Below are positions 44,234 through 56,371 of a stretch of 64,000 nucleotides of DNA, in pieces. Each line of letters begins with the position of its first letter. The first letter of the stretch is position 1. This DNA is from Oidiodendron maius Zn (lineage: Eukaryota; Ascomycota; Leotiomycetes; Myxotrichaceae): assembly GCA_000827325.1 (NCBI GenBank), contig KN832878.1, positions 434,001 through 498,000 on the forward strand, written 5' to 3'. The notes below the pieces were generated by a model that was not told the origin of the DNA, searched no databases, and saw only the letters and a list, made by a program, of their open reading frames with translations. A program made the translations under genes and the position numbers.

Positions 44234-45541
44234 ATGCCCCCTCTGCCTGACCTCCCGGACCCCGCGCATCCCGACGTCGACTCGATGCTGAGCAGGAAAT
44301 TCGGGCGAGAGGTCGCAAACTACTTCTCTGGCAGTCCGCTGAATCGAATCTCCTTCCTTAGAGGGAATCATGATTTCATTTCGAAAGCATTTGTGCATCC
44401 AACAACCTCGTTCATGCTCTTCAACGACCTTGCTCCGTTAGGTCAAGACCTCACGAAGCTCGCATACGCAAAACATGAAGATATCAAGTCTCTGGTCGGG
44501 GAGAACCCGTTTGAGAAGACCGAAGAGCAGATGATTAAGGAATATAACTCAGCAGTTACGTTACCCCTGGTGGTATTCCTAGGATTAGACGAGAGGAAGA
44601 AAGATGGGTTTGAGCATGGGATATATAAAGGAACACCATTCTTTGCGATAGATATTACCCCTAGAGGGACGACAGAAAAAGAAGCTACCAAAGTAATCGA
44701 AACAGTAAAGGCGAAGGGATTGACATTCATTGAGGGCCGCGTACATACGAGTTTGAGAGCGCCAGAGGGCAAGTAGTATTTCTTTCTCTGCACAGTGGCG
44801 ATACTGACGGTGAGCCTAGCTGCAATATATGCACAAGCCAGAGCGCTTGTTGATTGGAATACTCGAAATCCTTTCTGCGGCGGTTGTGGACAGCCAACAA
44901 TGTCCGTAAATGCCGGAACGAAACGAGTCTGCCCGCCAACAGATTATGCTTCACTTCCGACGCCTCAAGGGGGTGCTACTACAGTTCTAGCAGTACCCCG
45001 TGAAAGAGCCGCATGTGTTACTAGAAAAGGCGTCTCAAACCTCTGCTTTCCTCGAACCGATCCCACTGTTATTATGGCAGTAGTAAGCCACGACGGCAAG
45101 CGTGTCCTCCTGGGTAGGCAAAAGCGCTGGCCACCTTACTGGTACAGCACTCTAGCTGGGTTTTGCGAACCAGCAGAATCAGTAGAAGAAGCAGTACGTC
45201 GCGAGGTGTGGGAAGAATCTGGCGTTCTGCTCGGCCGCGTGGTGATTCATTCCACGCAACCCTGGCCATACCCGGCCAACCTAATGATTGGCGCCATTGG
45301 GCAAGCTTTACCGGATGGCGAGAAGATTCACCTGGAACATGATCCGGAGTTAGAGGATGCGAAGTGGGTGGATTTGGATGAGATCCGTGAAGCACTAAGA
45401 ACAGGGACGAGTGGATTGGGCGAGAAGCCCGCAGAGGGGTATAAGGAAGGTTCATTGAGGCTTCCACCTCACACAGCCATTGCCAACCAACTGCTTCGAG
45501 CTGTCGTTGGGGGCTTTCTTGGTGAGTCACCAAAGATATGA
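44234..45541 (+). CDS. NPY1: NADH pyrophosphatase (Nudix, NUDT12/Npy1 type), with a GC-AG intron
   Basis: Nudix hydrolase that cleaves NAD(P)H, and in some relatives NAD caps on RNA. Exons are 44234-44768 and 44820-45541; 418 residues. The 51-nt intron starts GCAAGT and ends CCTAG. Only this GC-AG boundary restores the family sequence LRAPEAAIYAQARALVDWN. The N-terminal domain includes MLSRKFGREVANYFSGSPLN. The zinc ribbon is NPFCGGCGQPTMSVNAGTKR followed by a fourth Cys. The Nudix box is complete: G-F-C-E-P-A-E-S-V-E-E-A then RREVWEESGV, preceded by WYSTLA. The C-terminus ESPKI is not a canonical PTS1. The start is supported by homolog-like text from residue 15 on. Confidence 0.94.
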
Positions 45542-45769
45542 GAGAATCTTGTTTTGATGACCGATAAATTGCCAATAAATGCCAATAGACGGCTTATAGA
45601 GGACTACTACGAACATCTATACACAGATAAGAGGCAATAGAAAGTCAAGAAGGCTTGAATATAGTCACGATGTCTTTCCCATAGTATATTTGAGGCACAT
45701 TACTTGCTAGATAGACTTGCTTAGGTTAGTGAACTTGAATCATTTCTTGCCTGTACTAGTCGATCGCCC

Positions 45770-47556
45770 GCTTAAACCACAGTAAAAATAGTCCCACTAT
45801 CACAGCCTAAAGAAATCCATAAATAATTCTCCCTCTCTATCTCATGCATTTCGAAATAATTCCAGCACCTCCTCCATACCCTTCTCATCCTCATCTCCTC
45901 GTCAACTCCGCGTTTGCAAATACAGCCCCCTTTCCCTCTCATTTTCAAAACCTTCAATTTATCATCCTCCATAAATCCCATATCCCTTGGATCCATATCA
46001 TTCTTCGGTCAGCATCCCTGAACCAGATCCAAGAAATCCTTCTCGCCTCTCGCCAGATATGTACAGCAGTCAGGCGTGCCTCGAGGGAGGTTGAATTTCC
46101 TCAACCGTGGCATGTGGGTAGTGGCGATACTTATTGAACTTCCCGGCGCCGATCTCGTGCTGCCATAGATGCTCGTGGAAGATGAGATTTTCATCATCGC
46201 CACTCAGGAAATGTGTGTGGGGGAGAACTTCGTCTCTGTCAAGTGTGCCGTCATCATCAACATCACCGTCGGAGCCATCGTCTGCTACTCCAGGGCCAGC
46301 AGGATGGGAGCGAAAGTAGCACTCGCCATCTGGAGTGATTTTATGAAAATTAACACTGAAATACCGTATTTCTGACCATGGCGTACTCATTAGCATGTTG
46401 AGATATGTGCTCGGTTCTGAGATGAGTTGTGGTATGTTAAATATCGCCGGCGAGATCACTATTGGGCCGCAAGCGTGGAATGCTGTCAAGCCTGGAATAT
46501 GGCTGATAGCATTGAGAGAAAGGCCTAAATTATCTTCCGGTCCTCTTAAACAGATGCTGGCCGGAAACCCTGATCTGTGGGCTCGTCATTTCCGTACGAT
46601 ATTTGAAAGGAGTCCAATCCTCAAGAGATCGAGGTCTTTCAGGGAGACTGCGAAATCTGAATTGTTGGATTAGTATATTTTCCGAAGATGTAACAGCAAG
46701 ATATCAGGACTAGACATACCAAGGCGACTCTCCTTCCTCTTACTATGAATAATCCTATCCTTGTCAATTAACATCCAATTGACCTTCGTCAATGCCGGAA
46801 ACCATGTTGTGATGGCCACCACTGATCTTGGCTGTGTCGTCCTTGTCTTCATACCACCAACATTAAAACCCCTCACTCGCATGGCATTGTCAAGATTTTC
46901 GGGCTTTAGCAACGTAAGTTCAGAATCCCGATACCGGTGTGCGCCGATATCTTTAAACACCCGGCGCTCTGGCAGGTCATCCGACGGCGAATAAGCCTGT
47001 ATATGCAGCTCAATTGGTCTGCTCTCTCCCCTTTCTTTTTCATCTTTTCTTTCCTAGAAACTCAAAATAGAAGAAGATCCCGAATGGTGTTCGTAAATAT
47101 GTAATTATTATCTCTTTGCTTGTCAATGGACTCGAAGCTACTCCGAGCCTTGCCTCTATACAAACGCAAATGGATTTTGAAATTGATGAACCTGAGAGCT
47201 TCCCGCCGGTTTCCAATTAAAAGACGTTTAAACTTCGGTAAGCCGTCATTGGTAACATTAATGCGCGAGAAGGTTATATACTCATCAGGACCTTGCCATG
47301 CCCTGCTGATGGCGGCATAGGTGCCAAGTGCTGGGTGCCTCCAGGAAAATCGGAAGGGCTTAGGTTGCCTGAAGTCGATAGGAGACTTCAATATTTCATC
47401 TTCGATAGGGAGATAGGAAATGATGCTAGATATGGCTTTCGAGGGAATGGCTCTGATTGAGGCGAGCATTTTTTCTATGATCTTATATTTGGTGTCGTCG
47501 AAGCGAGGCTGTGGAGATAGTTGTAAGATATCGTCGACGAATACCAGTTGTTGCAC
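45770..47556 (-). pseudogene. Decayed F-box-like gene
   Basis: Minus-strand text from 47556 reads MLASIRAIPSKAISSIISYL, FSWRHPALGTYAAISRAWQG and NRREALRFINFKIHLRLY, then after a frame change near 47060 PIELHIQAYSPSDDLPERRV, AITTWFPALTKVNWMLIDKD, and further on RGPEDNLGLSLNAISHIPGL and HACGPIVISPAIF. This order is that of large fungal F-box-like proteins (F-box start, ordinary ligand region, acidic C-terminus). One intron near 46718-46655 fits. A frame change at about 47060 and an in-frame stop at about 46600 are not explained by introns of usual size. The C-terminal part runs to about 46070 in one frame, with further protein-like text to 45772. I read it as a broken gene, but missed introns remain possible. 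Confidence 0.45.
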
Positions 47557-47947
47557 AACATGATTAATGCATAATATTGATGGACAGGTCAGGCTGCATG
47601 CATAGTCATTGATACTTTGAGAATATCCCTTTATTCAAGAATAGTACCTAACAGCATTCTATGCACAGGAAGGCAGCATCCAGAGTGTGCTGCCGAGGTC
47701 CACAGAGAGAGACTGGGGGAATCAAATATATGGCTTCATTTATCTTCTCCTGCAGCCTTATACCGATGCATTGTCGTTTCCCAGTTCTACATACTTCGGT
47801 ACTTTCAGCCTGATAAGACTCCGTTTCTTTGATGTTGTTGTATATGATATGCGGTTAGTCATCCCTCGACGTGAACGACACTGTCTTCATACAATATATT
47901 CCTCAAGCGCCCTTTGGATTATAATTACCTCTAAATCTGGCTAGCAA
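47557..47947. other. Intergenic, no supported gene
   Basis: 390 bases. Two overlapping plus-strand frames at 47617-47944 lack motifs. It contains the 3' flank of the ferric reductase gene. Confidence 0.4.
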
Positions 47948-50045
47948 TCACCATGAGAAGCTCTCTGCATGCAGATATACATCTTTTCCTTTCCCTTCAC
48001 GGAATTGGGCTGTTGCCGCTGAGTTTCTGACATCGAAAAGCATTGACTTCGGACCGCATGACACGATGCCCACTGACCTGTGAGATGCGACAGCTGTGCT
48101 GATGATTTCAGGCAGATTGGGCCGTCCAGAGTCAGAGCATAAAGTTATAATTCGTGACTTGTCAAGAGTATCGTCTTTTGGTGAATTGGTGCAACCTTCA
48201 CTTTTCTCTGGGACTGTGGTATATAACATCTCGTCGCAGCCGCAGACTTCTTCGGAGTCTGTTATTTTTTGCCCTGCTGGGTTTGAATCACGTTTTGTCT
48301 TTGCCTCGAGGGTGAGGGTTGATTCCATCTCGCCAATAGCTTTGTTATCAGCTGGAACGCTTATGGTGGCATCGCCAGTTATGTAGACCGAAATGTGAAT
48401 GTTGCATGTACAGACATCGCCATGGACTAACGCACCAACAGCAGATTTAAACCACTGTGCCTCTTCCAACTTTCGCACAGCTAGGATGAGATGGACTTTA
48501 ATCCTTAACAACTCGTCCATGTGGCACGTACACCTAATCAAATCTTCCAATATCGGTAATAAGAACCATGCCCCTGATCCTCCAGCTATAAGGAGGACTT
48601 GCTCGTATCCTGTAAGAGAGAAATCGGGAGGGCCGCCATATGGTCCATCAAGGAGCACAGGAATTGCATTTGCAGAGCCACTAGCTGCCATTCCAGCAAG
48701 ACGTGCAGTAAAACCAGACTTCGGCTTGATATAGAACACCATATCGCTTGCTCTTCCAGTCTTATCAGGTAAGCTACAGATAGAAAACGGATGGATAGTG
48801 ATAGCATGCATACCAGCCGTAAGGAAACGAATGAATATGTGCTGACCAGGTTTCCAGCGCATGGCAGTAAGAATAGTCACACGCACGAGACTATTATTGG
48901 ATTTGGAGTTCTCCAGTTCGAGGTGGGCATGATGAATTCCTATATGGAAGATATAGCGACCCGTACTAAGGAGGAGTGAGCAGAGGTAGAGGGCGGCAGA
49001 AGCAATAAAATAATCCCAAGAGGAGAGTCGAAAGTCGCAGTGAATCCAGAAGAAGAAACAGAAGAGGATAACGGCAATATAGTGCGTTACTTTGAAGAAC
49101 TCGTAACAGTAGTTTCTGGGGCTGGCGTCAGCCGGCTTGCACACAAATATACATGGTTTTCATACCTGATTGGACCAATGCTCATGATATTAAGATACGC
49201 CTGGGGTATTAGGGCTGCCACACCAGTCCAATAGACGACCGAAGTTTTCCACTGCAGAACCATGTCGCCTTTCCCGATATGCACGATTATGAAGGGAAAA
49301 GTGTGGACCAGCGCCAAAACAAACATTGTCCAGCTCGTCCATCGATGGAAAACCTGAAAAGTTAACCACTATACAACTTTCACTTATAGTAGCTAGAAAT
49401 AATATGAATACATGCTTACCTGCAGCTTTTCATGAGAAATCCCAGTGACGAGAGTCACCCAGTTGGCTTTTGTACTGAGCAATACCACGAATGGAAACAG
49501 GCCCAAGGCCATGAAACCAGTGCGAGTTGCAATTGGTGGTGACGATCCATATGATACAGTTGCAGTATTCGGCCAATAATATGGCTGAGGACCAAGTGTC
49601 ATGGCTGGATATGGTGTCAACCTTTTTCCCTCTGCTCCAGAATTTGGGTGATACGCATACCCATGAAGTACACAAATCCGGCCAAACCTAAGATAATAAC
49701 TCCCAGAACTGGGGAATACCACGAGAATGCCCTGATATAAAATGAACGGTACGAAAGATACCTCAACCCTGCCACAGCTGGATTATTTGATGCCCTTGCC
49801 AGCGTACCTGCCGTCGCCGTCGAGCGGTTCCACAAATGTGCCAAGGCGAACAAACCGCTTACGGCGCACAGGAAGTAGATTGTGTTCAAACCATAGACAT
49901 GATCGGCCTGATACCAGTACCTCCAATGTCCAGAGCGGTAGGCACACTGCTCGGGGGTCAGTTTGCACATATCCATTCTCGATGAGTGCAGCATAACAGG
50001 GCTGTTGAGCCATGGAAGGCCCGTTGAGGTATTGAGATACATCAT
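47948..50045 (-). CDS. Ferric/cupric reductase transmembrane protein (FRE family)
   Basis: Plasma-membrane metalloreductase moving electrons from NADPH via FAD and two haems to Fe(III)/Cu(II). Exons are 50045-49661, 49604-49420, 49353-49166 and 49115-47948; introns are 50-66 nt; 641 residues. The ferric reductase helices carry the haem-ligand histidine pairs: HRWTSWTMFVLALVHTFPF and KVTHYIAVILFCFFFWIHCD. The FAD-binding motif is HPFSICSLP, and the NAD-binding region has LIAGGSGAWFLLPILEDLI and VSCGPKSMLFDVRNSA. The first junction was fixed by FVYFMAMTLGPQPYYWP. The N-terminus (LNTSTGLPWLNSPVMLHSSR) has no cleavable signal, as in one subgroup of fungal FREs. Two Cys-containing stretches (CGCDEMLYTTVPE) interrupt the NAD domain. 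An MFS transporter gene lies upstream on the same strand. Confidence 0.94.
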
Positions 50046-50848
50046 GATTGCCTCACTTGTGCTCTTACTCGTCGTAGAAGCGACAGAGCACTGAAATAAA
50101 GAAGTGTAGTGAAGATATAAAGCTCAGAATGAGTATATAGAGAAACAGACGTAGAAGAGATGCCAAGACTTGAGGCAGCTTAACTAATGCACCTCGTGAT
50201 GCAACGGCCGTAAAGATATGTAATATGCATAACACCATATATTGCTATGTGACATTCCGGAGGTGTTAGATGGTCGATAAAAGTGGAAACAGACTCAAAC
50301 CTGCTCAATGCCAATGCCGTACGTAACGCCGAAGAGAAATCTGCGCACGCCGCCTTGGCATTTTACATTAGACTGAGCATTCTATCATATTTCTTGCGCA
50401 CTGGACATGTCTCCATTAATTGCCCTTTTAGTTCTTTGTGCGATAGATATCGCCTACGTGACTTCGAGGGCTTAGAAGTTGCAAAACATTGTGTCCATGT
50501 CTTGAGGTCCATGTTCATAGCGTCTGAAATTGGGCGCTAACCCGATTCGGCTGATGCCCCTGACTTGGCTTCGCTTGGCAAATGGGGGAGCCGCGGTCCG
50601 AATTTAACACTGTGAGTTGGCGGATAGTTTTATCTCATATAGTATAAGTTAACTGCGTTCTATCATATTGACTTTAAAATGGATCCCTGATTATATCATT
50701 TTACTATACAAGGTTCTTGCAAGCGAGTGTTCATTTCAGCTGTCTACGATCCAGATGGCAGTGATGGAAGATTATTGTCATTGTATCTTCCAACCTCAAT
50801 TATATATCAATTTATCTGTCATAGATGATTGGGGTTCTATTCTACTTC
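50046..50848. other. Intergenic between MFS and ferric reductase genes
   Basis: About 800 bases, AT-rich, promoter of the ferric reductase and 3' end of the MFS gene. Frames of 85 and 110 codons have no motif. I looked for GATA-type (HGATAR) iron-regulator sites: TGATAA/AGATAT-like matches are scattered but not clustered. Confidence 0.4.
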
Positions 50849-53472
50849 TTATAAGATATTATCATATTTTGATACATCTAGCTCATGGGAAACTTCTTTT
50901 GGGGGGGTGTGCGGACTCGATCCCTTACTTCTCGTTTCCTTTACCAAGACGTGGCTGCCGTTTTGACTCTCATCACTATCTGCCTTCTTCTCATGTTTGA
51001 TATCAATGTGTGGCATCAGAATCACGGCTAAGAATAATGCTAGTGCTGCCAGTGAAGCACTAAGTATAAACACTATCCGGAATCCTTTCTTGTAAGCAGA
51101 AAAGATCGCTGCAGAAATGTCACTCTCGTTGGCCGCACTGAAGGCTATTGTCTTGCTGGTAGATGGATTGTTGAGAATCATGCTGATTTCCTCAGGTGTG
51201 AGATTGAGAGCGGGAGAGGAGATAGAATGGAGCAGGCAGGAGTTTCTAAAGATTGGTTAGTTTTATATATGTATTCAATCAGAATAGGAGGTGTACATGA
51301 TCGTGCCGGCAATGGCGAGGCCAAAAGTGCCTCCAAGATTACGAATAAAACTGCGTAAACGTAAGAAGTAAGCGAGTGATATTGGCAACGGATTCAGCAC
51401 GGTTATACTTTCTCGTCGACGTAACCACAGCCATATCCTCTTTATTGACGCCGGCCTGGATAGCAATGAGAGAACTTGAGGAGTCAGTATATTGGTATAG
51501 GAACGTAAAATATGGAGAGCAGTTACGGTTGTAATGTCTGTCCAACTCCAAAACCTGTTAAAATTGCATAACCAATCTGCTTCCCAACTCCTGAATTTAC
51601 ATCTAATGTGGAGAAAAGACCCAATCCGACAGTCCAAAACATCCAACCCACCAGTATACTTTCCTGCGCCAAGTTAGTTAGTTATCTCTGATGTAATATA
51701 TTGCTTACTCTATATCGTCCTCTCCATGTAACTATCAAACCAGAAAGAGTACTGCTGAGAGCTGTTTAACAATACTCATATTAATCAACCAATCGAACTA
51801 AAAATTCCACCTCCCCGGCTTTAAACGGAATTAAACCCATTTCAACTTACTTTGAATAAGAGTCAAGGGCAGCAGCAAAGCCCCAGCTCTAATTGCTGAA
51901 TATCCATATGCAAGTTGATAGAACGTCGGAATGTAATAAATCTGAGTCAAAAATAGCCAGCCATTAATAGCCATCGTGAGACACGCGCCATTGACCATTC
52001 TGAATTTAAAAATATGCACTATGGAAAGTGAGCATAATATGTCAATTTTCGAGTTGGGCAACTTACTAGGGACTAGAGGGTACTTTGTACCTGTCCATTC
52101 CCAGAAGATGAAAGCGACCATGGACGCAAAGCCAAGTACTAAAGTCGAAACCACAATTGGGGAATTCCAGGATCGATGATCCCCTCCCCATGTTAGCCCG
52201 AGCTTGGTGGGGATTAGTGCCTGGTATTAGAACATCAGAGATGATGGACATACAATCAAAAGTGTTGACCCGAGAAGAGTCAAGGCAGCTCCAAAGATGT
52301 CCACTGCAATTAGCTTCCTACAATTGCCACAGTGATATGTCAGCCGCGTCCAGATGTGCAGGGAGCTTCCCCCCTTACTCTTTCCAGTGCCCTTGTGTCT
52401 TCTTCAGTGGCATGAAGAAATGGCAACAGGCCGTAGTGAATGCCGCAGTGAAGAGATTAAGACGAAATATCCACCGCCTAGCATACCATTAGTTAATAAA
52501 AACATATTATAGCCAATGACTGAGAATTTACTGCTTTTACATACCAGCCATTGTCTGATGCCGACGCGAGCGCTGCTCCGATCAAAGGACCTATGCCATT
52601 GGAGACGGCCACAACAGCACCCTTTCCTTTCAGTGTAAACACGCTTATATAGTAGCATATAATCACTCACCAGAATACCCTGGTATCGCCCCCTATCCCT
52701 CAAGCTAACTACATCCGAAACGATGATTTGGGCGACAGTCATTAACCCGCCGCCTCCTATGCCGGTGATGGCACGAAACACGATCAACTGTATAGCGGAG
52801 GTGCTAAAGGAAGATGCCAATGACCCGATGAAGAAGAAGGCGAGGCCTGCGTAGAGAACATGTTTACGTGACCAGATATCTGACAGCCGTCCATACAGGA
52901 GCTGAAAGGATGTGGAGGTTCTGGAGGACCGTCAGTATTGCACGAGAGCAGAACTAGAAAGAGTTCATTCGGAGGAAATATTCTCCCACATGAAGTATCC
53001 TGAGGCTATCCAACTCGTCTGGTTACTAGAATTCAAAGCATTCCCAATGATTGAGAGAGCAACCGCTAGTGTGGTTTGGTCGATGAGGGCTACAAAATCG
53101 ACCATAGCACAGGTAAGGAATATCTAGTCATCTGTATGTTAGATACCCATGAATCTCTTTTTCAAAGCAAAACAACTCCCAAAAATGTATTCCTAAGCCT
53201 CTCGCCAATGAGGTAAAACTGATTCTGTGTGATTCATCTCTTGTTCTCTCGACAATTGATCTTCTGCCGGATTAAATACTTGGGAGGCGGAGAAGAGCCA
53301 TACTAACGGTGATAATCTTTGCTCGTGGCAATCGGCTACTCTGATCCCCAAACCTCACTTGCACCGGCTGCTTTTCTCCATTCTCGATGTCGTCCTCTGG
53401 CTTTGTGGCGGCGGGAGAAGCACTGACGGCGTCGGCATTGTCACCAGTGCCGAGAGGAGAGATGGCAGTCAT
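50849..53472 (-). CDS. MFS transporter, 14-helix drug:H+ antiporter type (DHA2), 13 exons
   Basis: Major facilitator efflux pump, about 599 residues, all 13 exons joining in one frame: 53472-53308, 53123-52990, 52920-52671, 52621-52545, 52477-52379, 52317-52254, 52202-52067, 52018-51851, 51761-51709, 51663-51527, 51474-51409, 51350-51297, 51245-50849. Helix 1 reads IFLTCAMVDFVALIDQTTLA, and motif A is GRLSDIWSRKHVLYAGLAFF. Motif B is IVFRAITGIGGGGLMTVAQI, and motif C is AVVAVSNGIGPLIGAALASA. Later helices include WRWIFRLNLFTAAFTTAC and NFIRNLGGTFGLAIAGTIM. The first intron (184 nt) is long for this window. The second has a weak GTGGGA donor but is required by GYFITSTSFQLLYG. Substrate unknown; fungal members export toxins or drugs. 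Confidence 0.9.
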
Positions 53473-54288
53473 GGCCGGAAATAGGATATCCCGAATTCCC
53501 TACAGATATTAAATCCAGTCAACAGGGGAAACAAAACAGAACAGGACGTGAGAAATAAGGATATAACAATTGATTCTCGACTGTATAATGCAGATTCCAG
53601 GAAAAGTCGTCTTCGGTCCCTGAATTAATGACGGCATGCCCGTGGATACTAGACAGCGACCCGCAGTTATTCGCAAGCTGTCACACATATTGATCGTCAA
53701 TCAACTAAAGCACGCAAGCGCTCGAAAATGCTCAAACATGCGCAAAAGCCAAGACCACAAGGGTCACATGTGGAACAGTGTACGGTACTACGACGTTGCT
53801 GTTCGCCCAGTGACGAATTGATAAATTGGATGCATGCGAGGGCAGGCCCTGATATTAATATGTTCAGCCAAGTTTATGTCAGAAAGAGAGGAATTTGGTA
53901 ATTGAAATGGACTATCACAGAGTTCTAGGCATGACACCTACCTTGGCAATGGTTTGAAAGGCCCAATTTCCGATCGAATTTGCGGAGATTGGCAGGAATA
54001 TCCAGCATGGTAGCGTGTAACATTCAATAGGACCTGTCGATATGAGCTAACAAGGATGTCGATCTGGCTGAGGAGATGAATCTGGATAGGTTTAAACGAA
54101 TTGAATGAAATCAACGTAATTTTAGATAGATATGGGGTTCTATTATCCTAACCAGGCTCGTAAGAAGCATTGCCTATAAATATCTGCGCCGTCTGATTTC
54201 TCTCCTGCCGGATACTTCCTGATGATATATTAGCCAGGAGGGACCTCAACATATCGCACTCAGTTTACAAAACATAACGAAGACATCG
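53473..54288. other. Divergent intergenic region, MFS / cysteine synthase-rhodanese
   Basis: About 815 bases with no gene. Short frames lack motifs. A gap this wide suggests separate promoters. Confidence 0.4.
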
Positions 54289-56290
54289 ATGTCGAACTCG
54301 CATCTCAACGTCTATTCCGGACCCGATAGTCTCCGAGACTACCACGATCCAGATAAACAACCCCCTCTCCCACTTGTCGAGATCCCTCTATCTCTCAATC
54401 CCTTTCGTCAGGATGATGTACGTATATACGCCAAAATGATGTCCACTTTACCAGCAAACAACGTCAAAGCTCTCCCAGGCACGCTCGATCCCCCCTGTGC
54501 TACATTCGTGTGGCTAACTAGACCTTCCAGCACTTAATATGCTACAAGGCGGCAATATCACTCCCGGCAAAACCAGTACCATAGTGGAGTATAGTTCAGG
54601 CTCGACTGTGGTATCGATGAGTATGATGGCTCGGATTCTCTACGGGATCAAAGATACGCGGGCATTCCTGAGTAATAAGACCTCGCATGCAAAGTTGCAG
54701 ATGATGCGATATTTTGGCCTGAATATGTATGCGTTATGTGGAGCAGTTAAAATCTTCCTATCATCGACTCTAATAAGAATTCAGATCTATATTTGGTGGG
54801 CCATCCCAACCACAGCCAACTGACCACAGAGGCGGCATCTATGGTGCCCATAGACTGGCCCAGGAGAGAGACGATACATATAATCCCAATCAATATGTCA
54901 ATGACTTGGTATGTTATGAATATAATACTGCTCCGTCTTCCATTTATATACTATACAACGAGTGTAAATGCATAAACCACAGAGTCCTTAACTTATAGTT
55001 TGGTCCATAGAACTGGGGCGCACATATAAGATGGACCGGGCCACAATTATATTTGCAGCTGCCACAAATAAATGTTTTCTGTGCTGGAATGGGAACATCT
55101 GGCACTATGACTGGGATTGGCACGTATTTGAAGCAAGTCAAGCCATCCATTATCAGAATTGGGCGAGTACTTTCAATCATTTAAGTTTACACCAGACAAA
55201 TGAAAACTGATGGAATAAATTCTCAGTGTCTGTACCGCTCCTGGAGATCGTGTTCCAGGGCCTCGATCTCACGCATTACTTGCCCCAGTGGAATTTCCTT
55301 GGAAGCAAGCAGTTGACGCTTTGGAGGAGTGCGGATCGCATGATGCGTACCGTCTAAGTATGGAGTTGTCAAGAGAAGGCCTAATCTGTGGGCCTAGTTC
55401 TGGGTTTAATCTCCAAGGTGCGAGATTCTCTTACGTTGTTACATTATTCAAATTCTTATACGTTCTGGTAGGGCTATATAATTATCTTCGAAAGCGGAAA
55501 GACGCGGGGACCCTGAAAGAGCTAGCCGGGGATGACGGCGAGATCCATTGCGTGTTCATCTGTTGTGATTTGCCATATCAATATTTAGACGATTACTTTG
55601 TGAAGCTGGGTGAGAGTTACTTCCACCCCATTCAAAACAACGTGAGTTCTTTATCAAAACTATTCCATATAGTAATACTTATACTGGTAGAATCTCCTGA
55701 ATGTTGACCTCTACCGCTACGATGAGGCATGGGAACTTGCCCCGACAACTGCTCTCTCAAATCTCTACGCTAATATTATCCACCCAACATTATCCCGGGA
55801 GGAATGGCTCCTCATTGACCTTCGCAACTCTGCTGATTTCGTTGTCGGCCATCTCCCAGGTGCCTTGAACTGGCCCCTTCGATCTCTTGTGGCTGGTGGG
55901 AAAAGCCCCTTCTTTGACTCCCAAGCTCTTGAGACCCAGTGGCGAGAATTGGAATCGCTTTTCGGGTCCCGGAATGCCGAGTCGGAAAACCCTCTGAAGG
56001 AGTTGGCAAGCTCTGGTCAGTCCGTTATGCTGATCTGTTATGATGGCGATACCGCACGGATTGCAACCAGTGTCTTAAGAGCCAAGAACATTCAGGCTTC
56101 CAGTATTAGAGGAGGGATGCTTGGAGATGTGTTTGGCCACTTGATTGTCTCGTTGAAAGATGAGACTGAAATGAAAGGTCCTAAAGGTAAGCAGCAAGAA
56201 GCTGGCGCGGTCGTGGCAAATGCTTCTCTGGCTGTCCTGCCAGAGAGTGGAATAATAGGGCACCGTGGTTCTCTCACAGCGACTGTTTAG
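54289..56290 (+). CDS. Cysteine synthase-like PLP domain fused to rhodanese, two GC-AG introns
   Basis: Fusion of an N-terminal cysteine-synthase/CBS-like PLP domain with a C-terminal rhodanese domain, 540 residues. Exons are 54289-54478, 54531-54726, 54785-54908, 55011-55162, 55227-55417, 55472-55641 and 55691-56290. PLP-domain motifs are VRIYAKMMSTLPANNVKALP, VEYSSGSTVVSMSMMARILY, NISIFGGPSQPQPTDHRGG, NWGAHIRWTGPQLYLQLPQI, VFCAGMGTSGTMTG and VCTAPGDRVPGPRSHAL. In VEYSSGSTV no lysine follows as in GGSIKDR, so the PLP lysine should be sought by alignment. The rhodanese part has LLIDLRNSADFVVGHLPGAL, and its active-site loop is LICYDGDTARIATSV with Cys. Introns 1 (GCACGC...CCAG) and 4 (GCGAGT...TCAG) must be GC-AG to keep frame. 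Probable role in sulfur transfer; exact reaction unknown. Confidence 0.9.
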
Positions 56291-56371
56291 ATAATTTATA
56301 CAGCAATGCAATTATTTCATACGAACTGTCAAAATTCATGGTTATGTTCTCCGATGAACTAATTTCAAATC

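Noticed and set aside
49632-49660. 29-nt intron in the ferric reductase gene
   Set aside because: Too short; the acceptor at 49605 gives 56 nt and restores FVYFMAMTLGPQPYYWP.
52221-52253. 33-nt intron in the MFS gene
   Set aside because: Too short; extending the acceptor to 52203 gives a 51-nt intron and a better membrane helix (LLILGLTWGG).
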